The position numbers and the translations under genes are program-made. This document shows positions 6,583 to 13,985 of a DNA stretch of 26,153 nucleotides, in pieces. Below the pieces are notes generated by a model, which did no database searches, was not told the origin of the DNA, and saw only the letters and a list, made by a program, of their open reading frames with translations. The stretch's first letter is position 1. The number at the start of each line of letters is the position of its first letter. The stretch comes from 2-01-FULL-45-10 sp964433975 (lineage in GTDB: Bacteria > Omnitrophota > Gorgyraeia > 2-01-FULL-45-10), in assembly GCA_964433975.1 (NCBI GenBank), contig CAYSSS010000019.1, forward strand, positions 1 through 26,153. The letters run 5' to 3'.

Positions 6583-7308
6583 TTATTTTGCGAACGAGCT
6601 GAAGACCCTTTCGGATATAACCGCAAGATAATTGGTCGCCATCAAAAGCCCTATCGCCACCAGGAAGACGCCGCCTATCTTATTGAATACGTTCAAAATT
6701 TTCTGCAGCTTATTGATGTGCTCCAGGAGCGTGTTTACCAGAAGCGCCGTTATGAAGAACGGGATCGCTATGCCTATGGAGTAGACGGTCAGTAGCTTCG
6801 CCCCCATGACGACGTCCACCTTGGTCCCGGCCAGGACGAGTATCGAGCCGAGTATCGGCCCGGCGCACGGCGTCCAGGCCGCCGCGAAAGTCACCCCTAT
6901 CAAAAATGAGCTCAGGTAGCTCGCGCTCTTCGTGGCTACGCTGAACTTTCTCTCCTTTATCAGGAAGTCGAGCTTCAGAACTCCCATCAGCTGCAGGCCG
7001 AAGAGCATTATAAGTATGCCGCCGGCGATGCGAATAAACTTCTGGTAATGGAAGAGCACCTTGCCCAAGAGAGTAGCCGTAAGCCCTAAAGTGATGAATA
7101 CGAGAGAGAAGCCCGCTATGAAGAGCAGCGTGTGCTTAATCGTCTTTCTCCGTACATCACCGGCCTTTCTCTCATCCTTGAAATCGGAAAAAGAGACCCC
7201 CGTGATATAGGCGATAAAGGCCGGTATCATCGGTAGAAGACACGGCGACAGGTATGTCAGGAACCCAGCCGCCAACGCCACCAGATATGATATATTCTCG
7301 CCGGCCAT
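6583..7308 (-). CDS. ccdA: CcdA/DsbD-type thiol-electron transporter
   Basis: Inner-membrane protein that carries electrons from cytosolic thioredoxin to periplasmic thiol proteins. It has about six membrane segments and the two reactive cysteines in their usual proline contexts: SPCLLPMIP near residue 22 (first helix) and TPCAGPILGS in the fourth helix. The 241-residue length fits single-domain CcdA, without the extra domains of DsbD. It lies 2 nt after a small anchored protein gene and before the TlpA-like lipoprotein, its probable electron acceptor. A basic loop (FKDERKAGDVRRKTIKH) after the first helix is consistent with a cytosolic side. Confidence 0.93.
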   Translation of the reverse strand: MAGENISYLVALAAGFLTYLSPCLLPMIPAFIAYITGVSFSDFKDERKAGDVRRKTIKHTLLFIAGFSLVFITLGLTATLLGKVLFHYQKFIRIAGGILIMLFGLQLMGVLKLDFLIKERKFSVATKSASYLSSFLIGVTFAAAWTPCAGPILGSILVLAGTKVDVVMGAKLLTVYSIGIAIPFFITALLVNTLLEHINKLQKILNVFNKIGGVFLVAIGLLMATNYLAVISERVFSSFAK

Positions 7309-7310
7309 CG

Positions 7311-7532
7311 TTATTGACTCTGCGTAACCCGTATCTTGATTATCTGCAACTCTTCTTTTATCGAATTTAACGCAGCTGCCGTCTCCTCTTGGCTCTTCGA
7401 TATCTCATCCAGTTTCGCCATGATATCGCCTACACCTGCCGACTCCTGAGCATGCAGAGGCCCATACGTAAATACAAGGCCGCAGGCTATGCCCGCGATA
7501 AATACCGTCGCGACCGCCAGGATCTTCTTCAT
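7311..7532 (-). CDS. Small membrane-anchored coiled-coil protein, unknown
   Basis: Seventy-three residues with no family I recognise. One N-terminal hydrophobic segment (about residues 4-24, ILAVATVFIAGIACGLVFTYG) is a membrane anchor or signal peptide. It is followed by a periplasmic heptad-like helix (DIMAKLDEISKSQEETAAALNSIKEELQIIKIRV) that could form a coiled coil. I chose the ATG at 7532 because AGGAGG lies 8 bases before it; a longer reading from 7565 would run into the upstream transporter gene. It lies 11 nt after that gene and 2 nt before ccdA, so it could be an oligomerising accessory factor of either membrane protein. Confidence 0.75.
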   Translation of the reverse strand: MKKILAVATVFIAGIACGLVFTYGPLHAQESAGVGDIMAKLDEISKSQEETAAALNSIKEELQIIKIRVTQSQ

Positions 7533-7543
7533 CGATACACCTC

Positions 7544-8815
7544 CTATTTTGACCACACAAACCAAACAAATACAGACGCTGCTGTGACCGCGGCTATCGT
7601 GAAAGGTATGCCGATCTTCATGAACTGCCCGAACTTCACTTCATACCCCTCCTTCTTAAGAATGCCGCAGGCAACTATGTTCGCAGACGCTCCTATCGGA
7701 GTGATATTTCCACCCAGGCTCGCTCCTATCAATAAGCCGAACATTAAGAGTGACGGATTTATCCCCAATTTTGACGACACCGATATGGCGACCGGAAGCA
7801 TGGCCAGCAGAAACGGAACGTTATCCACAAAAGCGGATATTATAACAGATATAACGACTATCAAAATATACCCCATCAGTATATTTGTGCCTATTATTCC
7901 GGAAAGCCAGGAAGACATGGAGTCTATCCAGCCTGTCAGCATTATGGCGCCTACCAGAATGAAGACGCCGATAAGAAAGAGAGCCGTCTCCCAGTCCAGC
8001 TTCCTGAGGCCCGCCGTTACAGATTTTTTGTTAACGAACTTCTCCCAGATAACTGATACGATACCGCCTATCATACATATGACGCCGGCCATATATGAAG
8101 AACCGGAGTCAAACAGAGAAGATATGGCCAATAGCAATATAGTGCCCACAAGTATTATCGTGGGCGTCCAGCTCTTCACCTTCTCCGCCGGCACAAGAGC
8201 GGTCTTCTCTTTATGTTTGCGGAATATGAAGAAGAGCACTATGAACGAAACTATTGCCCCGAGCTCCACCGCAAAGAATACGCTGGGCCTGCCTTTATAA
8301 AAGAAGAAGTCCATGAAGTTCATCTTCGCAAACCCGCCCAGGAGCATGCTCGGCGGATCTCCCACAAGGGTTGCGGCACCCTGAAGGTTACTTGAAACGG
8401 CTATCGCTATCATCATATTCACGGGGTTGAGCTTCAGCTTCTTCGCCAGCACCATCGCTATGGGTGCCACTATTAGCACCGTGGCGACATTCTCCACGAA
8501 TGCGGAGATGAAGCCCGTCAGGGCGCATATAAATAATATGGCCCATGTCGTATTCTTGGCCTTATCGACGATAATTTCGGCCAGATGCGCGGGAACCCTG
8601 CTCTCCATGAATATATCCGCCACGATCAATGTCCCGACGAATATGCCCATGATATTCCAGTTAACCGCGAGAAAAGCGTTACTTAAAGATATGGTGTTGG
8701 TCAACACTAGAAGCGCGGCGCCGGCTACTGCCACGTGGGTCCGTCTGTCCGGCAGAACGACGAAGAGGATATAAGCTGCAAGAAATATCGATAGAGATAT
8801 TATATTTTTTTCCAT
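7544..8815 (-). CDS. NhaD/ArsB-like ion transporter (IT superfamily)
   Basis: Multi-spanning inner-membrane transporter, 423 residues, about 11-12 hydrophobic segments in two similar halves. Each half has a re-entrant-type block: FVENVATVLIVAPIA with LQGAATLVGDPPSMLLGG in the first, and FVDNVPFLLAMLPVA with LGGNITPIGASANIVACGI in the second. These match the citrate-transporter-like family that includes ArsB, NhaD and the P protein. Substrate (Na+/H+, arsenite, dicarboxylate or sulfate) cannot be told from sequence. No arsenic genes are nearby, so ArsB function is not supported. It starts 3 nt after the receiver-protein stop and shares its promoter at 9241-9269, so the cell likely makes it together with CcdA and TlpA. 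Confidence 0.88.
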   Translation of the reverse strand: MEKNIISLSIFLAAYILFVVLPDRRTHVAVAGAALLVLTNTISLSNAFLAVNWNIMGIFVGTLIVADIFMESRVPAHLAEIIVDKAKNTTWAILFICALTGFISAFVENVATVLIVAPIAMVLAKKLKLNPVNMMIAIAVSSNLQGAATLVGDPPSMLLGGFAKMNFMDFFFYKGRPSVFFAVELGAIVSFIVLFFIFRKHKEKTALVPAEKVKSWTPTIILVGTILLLAISSLFDSGSSYMAGVICMIGGIVSVIWEKFVNKKSVTAGLRKLDWETALFLIGVFILVGAIMLTGWIDSMSSWLSGIIGTNILMGYILIVVISVIISAFVDNVPFLLAMLPVAISVSSKLGINPSLLMFGLLIGASLGGNITPIGASANIVACGILKKEGYEVKFGQFMKIGIPFTIAAVTAASVFVWFVWSK

Positions 8816-8818
8816 CTC

Positions 8819-9196
8819 TTATTTTTTGCCCAGCAACTCCCGTATCTTTTCCATCAGGACCCGGGGTTCAAACGGCTTGGTCATATAGGCATCGGCGCCC
8901 ATCGCTATGCCGAAATTGACATCATTGGCTTGAAACTTCGCGGAGATCATTATTATGGGGATATTCTTGAAGTTGTTGTTGACCTTCAATTTACGGCAGA
9001 CATCGAATCCGTTCAACCGGGGAAGCATCAAATCAAGGATGATGAGGTCCGGATTCTCTTTTTCTGCCCTGTCCAGGCCCTCCTCGCCGTCGTAAGCGAC
9101 GAGCACTTCGTAATTATTGTCCTCCAATCTGGCACGTAGCACCTCTACAAAATCGACCTCGTCATCAACCAGCAGCACTCTCTTCTTGCTCGCCAT
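8819..9196 (-). CDS. Single-domain response regulator (CheY-like receiver)
   Basis: Phosphorylatable receiver domain with no output domain, 125 residues. Acidic pocket D11-D12 in LLVDDE, phospho-acceptor D55 in LIILDLMLPRLNGF, switch residue S85 in IIMISAK and K107 in YMTKPFEP are all present, so phosphorylation should work. No histidine kinase is in the window. It would act through protein contacts rather than DNA. AGGGAGG precedes the ATG. It heads the transcript that continues into the ion transporter, ccdA, tlpA and metV, and has a strong promoter with a palindrome at the transcription start. Confidence 0.94.
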   Translation of the reverse strand: MASKKRVLLVDDEVDFVEVLRARLEDNNYEVLVAYDGEEGLDRAEKENPDLIILDLMLPRLNGFDVCRKLKVNNNFKNIPIIMISAKFQANDVNFGIAMGADAYMTKPFEPRVLMEKIRELLGKK

Positions 9197-9225
9197 ATAT
9201 AGGCCTCCCTGCGACTTGCTTTAGC

Positions 9226-9269
9226 ATGCCGTATGGCATAAGTATATATTAAGGACGATATATTGTCAA
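9226..9269 (-). promoter_or_regulatory. Strong sigma-70-type promoter of the receiver operon, with palindrome
   Basis: -35 TTGACA (9264-9269), 17-nt spacer, -10 TATACT (9241-9246). Next to the -10, 9226-9239 reads ATGCC-GTAT-GGCAT, a palindrome with 5-bp arms at the expected transcription start, a likely operator or short 5' hairpin. Confidence 0.78.
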
Positions 9270-9273
9270 AATA

Positions 9274-10173
9274 TTAAGAGGATATGAGCTGGAAGCCGAA
9301 TCCGAGGAGGAGTGAGATCAATACGAGGGTGGTTACGAATATCGCGAGTATCTTGGCACCGTACTCTTTCCTGAGCACAAGTATCGTCCCGTAGCTCGTA
9401 ACCGGGCCGATGAGAAGGAGCGTCATCCCGGCCCCCGGGTTCATCCCCTGGCGCATCAGGCTGTCGACGAGCGGCACGGTCGCGGTCGAGCAGATATACA
9501 TCACTATGCCGAAAACTATGCTGAAAGCGTATCCTATCCACCCGCCGAGGAACGCCTTGATAAGCTTCCCCACAGGGACGAAAGTAGCGACTCCGGCCGC
9601 GAGCAGTATGCCGATGATGAGCTCAAGCCCTATCTCTTTAGGCAACTCTATATAAGCGTACTTGAGAGCCGAAACGATCCTCTCTTTTAAATTCTTTTTG
9701 TGAGAGTGAATATGTTCCGGGTTCGTTTCGCAGTGCGGACAGGCTGTCTTTTCAGATATGCTTTTCGGGGTATACTTTATTCTATTGCCGATAAGGCCTA
9801 TGGTGATGCCCATTATTATTACCGCGAAAAATATGTATACGGCAAATTTTATCCCGAGGACGCTGTACGCGACTAAAAGCGCGCTTATGGAGGTGGCTGG
9901 CGTAGCCACCAGGAAGGCAAGGACCGGCCCGAGCTTCGCCCCCTTCTTATAGAAGCTCACCGCTATCGGCAGGCTGCCCCAGCAGCAGACCGGAAGGAGC
10001 GTTCCTATAAGCGTCGAGTAGAATACGGGCGCTACGCCGCCGGAGCCAAGATACTTTAGCACCTTATCTTCCGGGATCAGCTCATGCACCATCCCGCTTA
10101 TGAAGAATCCTATCGCAAGCGCCGGTATGATCTCGTATAGATAATGCAGAAATACATGTACAAAGTGAGTCAA
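9274..10173 (-). CDS. Permease of the SO_0444/ArsP (DUF318) metal-efflux type
   Basis: Inner-membrane permease of 299 residues in two hydrophobic halves joined by a hydrophilic loop. The loop, CPHCETNPEHIHSHKK, has two cysteines and three histidines and looks like a soft-metal site, as in SO_0444-type Cu/Zn exporters. The membrane parts carry LPVCCWGSLPIAVSFYKKGA with ATPATSISALLVAYSVLG in the first half and CSTATVPLVDSLMRQGMNPGAG in the second, the duplicated signature of the family. I chose the TTG at 10173: GGGAGG lies 7 bases upstream and a membrane helix starts at once. A longer reading to 10305 would overlap the upstream gene with arginine-rich nonsense. It lies 55 nt after the homocysteine synthase and may be cotranscribed with feoB-dtxR, which suggests a metal-balance role. 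Substrate is inferred. Confidence 0.86.
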   Translation of the reverse strand: MTHFVHVFLHYLYEIIPALAIGFFISGMVHELIPEDKVLKYLGSGGVAPVFYSTLIGTLLPVCCWGSLPIAVSFYKKGAKLGPVLAFLVATPATSISALLVAYSVLGIKFAVYIFFAVIIMGITIGLIGNRIKYTPKSISEKTACPHCETNPEHIHSHKKNLKERIVSALKYAYIELPKEIGLELIIGILLAAGVATFVPVGKLIKAFLGGWIGYAFSIVFGIVMYICSTATVPLVDSLMRQGMNPGAGMTLLLIGPVTSYGTILVLRKEYGAKILAIFVTTLVLISLLLGFGFQLISS

Positions 10174-10186
10174 ATTATAACCTCCC

Positions 10187-10219
10187 GCGTAAGGCGGCCA
10201 CCAACGTGCCGCCTTACGC
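10187..10219. repeat. Perfect 12-bp hairpin between homocysteine synthase and permease
   Basis: GCGTAAGGCGGC (10187-10198) and GCCGCCTTACGC (10208-10219) are exact reverse complements around a 9-nt loop. The hairpin lies 9 bases after the hcyBio stop and ends directly before the permease Shine-Dalgarno. No U tract follows on the minus strand, so it is not a standard terminator. Attenuation, RNA protection or control of translation are possible. Confidence 0.85.
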
Positions 10220-10228
10220 CTGGAATAA

Positions 10229-11443
10229 CTACTCCTCTTTAACCGGCCTCTCTTTGAGCGGCTTGAAGCTATAGCCTGAATCCGCGCCCGGGATCGCCTG
10301 GACAAAACTGGTCAGGAAGAACTTCTTGTCGTGAATCCACTTCTTCAGATCTTCGGCTATCTCACGCGCTTTCGAATAACTCGAGAGCGATGACGTCGGG
10401 ACCTCTTTGCCCTTGACGGATATCTTCCCGCTCTTCAGCTGTTTGTAATTCACTTCGCCGAGCGACCCGACCTTTCCTTGAGGATAATCTTCGCTGTAAT
10501 CGACTATCTGGCACCAAAGGTTCTCGTCTTTTATAGCCGCGTGCTTCAGGACGTCTTCATCCAGCACCGGTATGGGGATACCCATCCCGACGACCAGCGA
10601 AACCCCGTACCCCTGGAACGATGTCCCGCGCAGCCACTTGTCGCTCATCTGCTTCATGTCTCCCATCACCGCGATAGTTCCCGCGGGCGCCTGGGGCACG
10701 CCGTTATCTTTCCTCTTCACCGAAGGATTATGCTGTGTGCCGTGCCAGTATACATAGCCCACTCCGCCGCCTAAGAATATCCTCGTCCCCACGCCTATCG
10801 TCCTGTAGTGCGGATCCTTCAATAGAGGCGATAGCTGTCCGGCAGAACAATAGTTGGCATTGGCGATATTGGGTTTCAAGGCTCCCATATACGTATATAT
10901 CGTCTTTTCGGTCGATAGATTGACCGCGCAGTTATAGTTCTGGTAACAGTTCCTCGGGTTCAGGAGGACCGCTTCATTCACATCCTTTATGTTGATGTAC
11001 GTCTTGATATGTTTCCTGGGGTAGCAATCGGTGCCGTATGTTGTCCCTTCGAGAACAACGTCCTTACCGCCGACGAGTTCCTCGATAACATGCGCCCCGC
11101 CATATTTGAATTCCCCGGGATATACTTTATTCCTTGGATCGTCGTCCGCCATAGCTGTAGCGCCTATATAGATATCGACCGCGGCAAAACCGGAGTACGC
11201 CGGGATATCGTTTAAAGTAACACGCCCGCCGCCCAGCTTTATCTTCGGTTTGGAATGGCCCACATTCAGGTAGGCGCCGCTTGAGCACATCGGTCCGAAC
11301 GTCCCGGTTGTGACAACATCGACTTTCTTCGCGGTCTCTGTCAACCCGTTCTTCGCCACCAGGTCTATGACCTCCTCGGCCGTGACCACGACCACAGAGC
11401 CCGCCTTTATCTTTTCGTTTATCTCTTTGATCGTCTTTGCCAT
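10229..11443 (-). CDS. Homocysteine biosynthesis protein (HcyBio/DUF39 family)
   Basis: Member of the family shown genetically in Methanosarcina to make homocysteine by direct sulfur addition to aspartate semialdehyde, bypassing homoserine activation. Family blocks visible across 404 residues include TGTFGPMCSSGAYLNVGHSKPKI, EGTTYGTDCYPRK (conserved cysteine), NPRNCYQNYNCAVN and LGGGVGYVYWHGTQHNP. The C-terminal CBS domains and fused ferredoxin of some relatives are absent, and the usual NIL/ferredoxin partner is not adjacent, so the sulfur or electron donor must come from elsewhere. AGGAG precedes the ATG. It lies 30 nt after the DtxR-FeoA gene, inside an iron-uptake unit, which links sulfur assimilation with iron status. 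Family call is firm; bacterial activity is inferred. Confidence 0.92.
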   Translation of the reverse strand: MAKTIKEINEKIKAGSVVVVTAEEVIDLVAKNGLTETAKKVDVVTTGTFGPMCSSGAYLNVGHSKPKIKLGGGRVTLNDIPAYSGFAAVDIYIGATAMADDDPRNKVYPGEFKYGGAHVIEELVGGKDVVLEGTTYGTDCYPRKHIKTYINIKDVNEAVLLNPRNCYQNYNCAVNLSTEKTIYTYMGALKPNIANANYCSAGQLSPLLKDPHYRTIGVGTRIFLGGGVGYVYWHGTQHNPSVKRKDNGVPQAPAGTIAVMGDMKQMSDKWLRGTSFQGYGVSLVVGMGIPIPVLDEDVLKHAAIKDENLWCQIVDYSEDYPQGKVGSLGEVNYKQLKSGKISVKGKEVPTSSLSSYSKAREIAEDLKKWIHDKKFFLTSFVQAIPGADSGYSFKPLKERPVKEE

Positions 11444-11473
11444 CTTCGCACTGCTCCTTTCGCTTTTTGAACC

Positions 11474-12130
11474 TTAATTTTTTATCCTTTTAACAAATAT
11501 TTCCTTCGCTATCTCGCTCTCCAAAGCTAGCTGGGTCTCTTCCACCTGTATTACAAACGCCGGGAATACCTGGTGCACCGATATCTTCGCTCCCGGGGTC
11601 ACGCCGAAAGACATCAGTTTATGAAGCTGAGGATGCTCCCTGGTAAGGACATATACTATCTGGGCCGCCTCTCCGGCCGACAATTTTGACAGCGGTACGA
11701 CAACGCTCTCCAGATAATCCCTCGCCTTCGCGCAGCAGCTCCCCGCCGGGATAGGCAGGCCGTGGGGGCACTCCTTGGGATGGCCCAGTAATGTGCATAT
11801 GCTCTCTTCGACCTCTTTTGATAAGATGTGCTCCAGAGCGCACGCGGACGAATCCATTTCGTTTCTGTTCAGCTCCAGCACGTCTATAAGAAGCCTCTCC
11901 GCGAGGCGCTGTCTTCTCGTAACGTCCCTGGCCACCGCCTCGCCCTTGGCGGTGAGCTGAATCCTGTCGGCTCCGGAGGCGATATATCCATCGGCTATGA
12001 GCGACTCCACCATCTCTTCGCCTATTTTATCTTTTATCTTCTGCCTTACATCGGCCGCGCTGTCGTTATTCTTCTCTCTCTCATCCCAAACAACGCTTAA
12101 CGCTTCTTCTATTTTATGCCTGGCGTCCAT
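11474..12130 (-). CDS. DtxR/MntR-type metalloregulator with C-terminal FeoA domain
   Basis: Metal-dependent repressor fused to an SH3-like FeoA domain, 218 residues. Residues about 1-65 form a winged helix (ADVRQKIKDKIGEEMVESLIADGYI, then DRIQLTAKGEAVARDVTRRQRLAERLLIDVL). The dimer and metal region has SACALEHILSKEVEESI and LGHPKECPHGLPIP, with the Cys, Glu and His ligands typical of DtxR. The tail from about 145 (VVPLSKLSAGEAAQIVYVL, HPQLHKLMSFGVTPGAKISVHQ) is a FeoA/SH3 domain. No separate feoA is seen, so this tail may also serve FeoB. It lies 22 nt after feoB with a GGGGGAG ribosome site, so it probably controls its own iron-uptake operon. I see no convincing DtxR box upstream. Confidence 0.92.
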   Translation of the reverse strand: MDARHKIEEALSVVWDEREKNNDSAADVRQKIKDKIGEEMVESLIADGYIASGADRIQLTAKGEAVARDVTRRQRLAERLLIDVLELNRNEMDSSACALEHILSKEVEESICTLLGHPKECPHGLPIPAGSCCAKARDYLESVVVPLSKLSAGEAAQIVYVLTREHPQLHKLMSFGVTPGAKISVHQVFPAFVIQVEETQLALESEIAKEIFVKRIKN

Positions 12131-12152
12131 AGAGCTCCCCCGGATTTAAAAT

Positions 12153-13931
12153 TTATATTAACGGTATCTTTAATGTGTCTATGCAATAACGTAACGCAAA
12201 ATTCAGCGCGCCCCCGAACAGAAAAGCGAAGACGAAGACGAATCCCCCTATGAGGCAGGCGGTCTTCACGCCTCTCTCTTTTATAGTGACGAAGAACTGC
12301 GCGACGCACGGCACGAAGAGCGTTACGACCACGACGCTGACCAAGGTCTGGATGCCGTCAAGCAGCCCTGAGCGCGAGAGCGCGTATAGCCCGGCCGCCC
12401 CGTAATCTCTCCTCAAAAAACCTATTATGAACGCTTCCGTCGCCTTTTCCGGCAATCCCAAAAGATGGACGACCACGGGACTTACCAGGCGCTCTATCGC
12501 GTTCAGGGCGCCGACAGCGTCCAGGACGAAGAGGAGGATCGTCCCCAGCACGAAGAGCGGCACAGCCTCTCTAAGATACCACTTAAGCCGCGCGAATGTC
12601 TTCACGAGTATATTCTTTATCTGCGGCATCCGTACCGGCGGTATCTCCTGTATAAAAGGGCTTCTCGCGCCGGGAACGACCTTCGAAGCGACGAATCCCA
12701 CGCCCATCAGGACGGAGAGCATTATCACCAGCCACAGAACGAGCGCTTTCGCGGATATACTTCCGAGTATTCCCAGTATTATGCCCAACTGCGCGGAGCA
12801 CGGTATCGCCAGCGTCAATAAGATGCTTACCAGTATCCGCTCCTTTTTTGTGTCGAGTATCCTCGCCGTCAATGTCGCCATAGTTCCGCAGCCCAATCCT
12901 AATATCATAGGTAATATCGCCCTGCCGTTAAGGCCTATCGTCTTAAATACGGCGTCGGATAGGACGGAGAGCCTTGGCAGATACCCTGAATCTTCCAAAA
13001 AACCGAAAAAGATGAAGAATGCCGTGACTATCGGAAATATTATGGCGAACGCGTAGGTCAGAGCCATCGTGAGAACACCGTAATCTCCTATTAAGAAATC
13101 CCGCAAGAGCTTCATGCTGATATAGTTATCGGCCACCGAGACAAAGAACGGATTTATGAATTTGCCGAAAACGGCATTCTCGAAAAAATCGACCATCGTG
13201 CCCGCCGCAAATTTCCCGACGAAAAAATACATCAGGACCATTATCCCCATCAATATCGGTACGCCCGTAAGCGGCCTGGTCGTTATCCTGCCGATCGCCT
13301 CGGCGATGTCCTTCTTGAGCGGCTTTGAAAATGTGAGAATATCTTTTAATAGGGCCGCGGCCACCTTTTCTCTGGCCCTGGCAAGCGATATCGAATCCGG
13401 CCTGGCACCCTCTCTTTCGGTCTTCAGATATTCCACGGCCGGGCTCGGCGCCTTTGTCCTGGCGATCGCTTCCTTCAGTTTCGTTATCCCGTCGCCCGTC
13501 ACAGCTATGGTCTCAACTATATTTATGCCCAGCCTGTCGGATAATTTTTTGACATCTATGGCTATGCCGCGCTCTTTCGCCTCATCGCTCATATTGAGCG
13601 CCAGCACCAGCGGCCTGCCGAGCTCGATCAGTTCCAGCGTCAGCAATAATGATCTCTTTAGATTTTTGCTGTCCGCCACCTGAACCATTATCGCCGTGTC
13701 GGGCCTCGACAATATCTCTTTGGTAACCTTTTCGTCTTCCGAGCGGGGGACGAGGCTGTTTACGCCGGGGGTATCGATGATGGTGTACTTTTGCCCACCG
13801 AATCTGCCCGGGCCTTTCGAAACATCCACGGTCGTGCCCGGATAGTTCGAAACCGTCACATAGCTCCCGGTCAAGGCGTTAAAGATGACGCTCTTACCTA
13901 CATTTGGATTTCCGACCAGCGCTATATTCAT
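12153..13931 (-). CDS. feoB: Ferrous iron transporter FeoB
   Basis: Inner-membrane Fe(II) importer with an N-terminal GTPase. G motifs are complete: GNPNVGKS (G1, residues 7-14), NYPGTTVD (G2), DTPGVNSL (G3) and NMSD (G4). A helical linker to about residue 220 leads to the membrane region with the two gate repeats. The gate sequences are GLGCGTMATLTAR and IPCSAQLGI, then GFLRRDYGAAGL and FVPCVAQFFVTIKERG. At 592 residues it is clearly shorter than the roughly 770 of E. coli FeoB, but both gates are present, so it is a compact form rather than a broken gene. The first gate reads CGTMATLT instead of the common CNVPAIMATR. A TTGACG at 13969-13974 may be a -35 but no good -10 follows. Confidence 0.95.
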   Translation of the reverse strand: MNIALVGNPNVGKSVIFNALTGSYVTVSNYPGTTVDVSKGPGRFGGQKYTIIDTPGVNSLVPRSEDEKVTKEILSRPDTAIMVQVADSKNLKRSLLLTLELIELGRPLVLALNMSDEAKERGIAIDVKKLSDRLGINIVETIAVTGDGITKLKEAIARTKAPSPAVEYLKTEREGARPDSISLARAREKVAAALLKDILTFSKPLKKDIAEAIGRITTRPLTGVPILMGIMVLMYFFVGKFAAGTMVDFFENAVFGKFINPFFVSVADNYISMKLLRDFLIGDYGVLTMALTYAFAIIFPIVTAFFIFFGFLEDSGYLPRLSVLSDAVFKTIGLNGRAILPMILGLGCGTMATLTARILDTKKERILVSILLTLAIPCSAQLGIILGILGSISAKALVLWLVIMLSVLMGVGFVASKVVPGARSPFIQEIPPVRMPQIKNILVKTFARLKWYLREAVPLFVLGTILLFVLDAVGALNAIERLVSPVVVHLLGLPEKATEAFIIGFLRRDYGAAGLYALSRSGLLDGIQTLVSVVVVTLFVPCVAQFFVTIKERGVKTACLIGGFVFVFAFLFGGALNFALRYCIDTLKIPLI

Positions 13932-13985
13932 CTAGATCTTCCTATATGCTGTACTCATAGTGAGGCTTCGTCAAGTTTTTATTTT

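Noticed and set aside
7544..8815. Arsenite exporter ArsB
   Set aside because: Same superfamily, but no arsR, arsC or arsA nearby and no arsenic-specific feature; kept as a general ion transporter.
10174..10305. Longer N-terminus for the metal-efflux-type permease
   Set aside because: It would overlap the homocysteine synthase, cross the hairpin and read as arginine/serine-rich nonsense; the TTG at 10173 has a good ribosome site.
13946..13974. Sigma-70 promoter for feoB
   Set aside because: TTGACG is a fair -35, but no hexamer at 16-18 nt spacing resembles a -10; noted only in the feoB entry.
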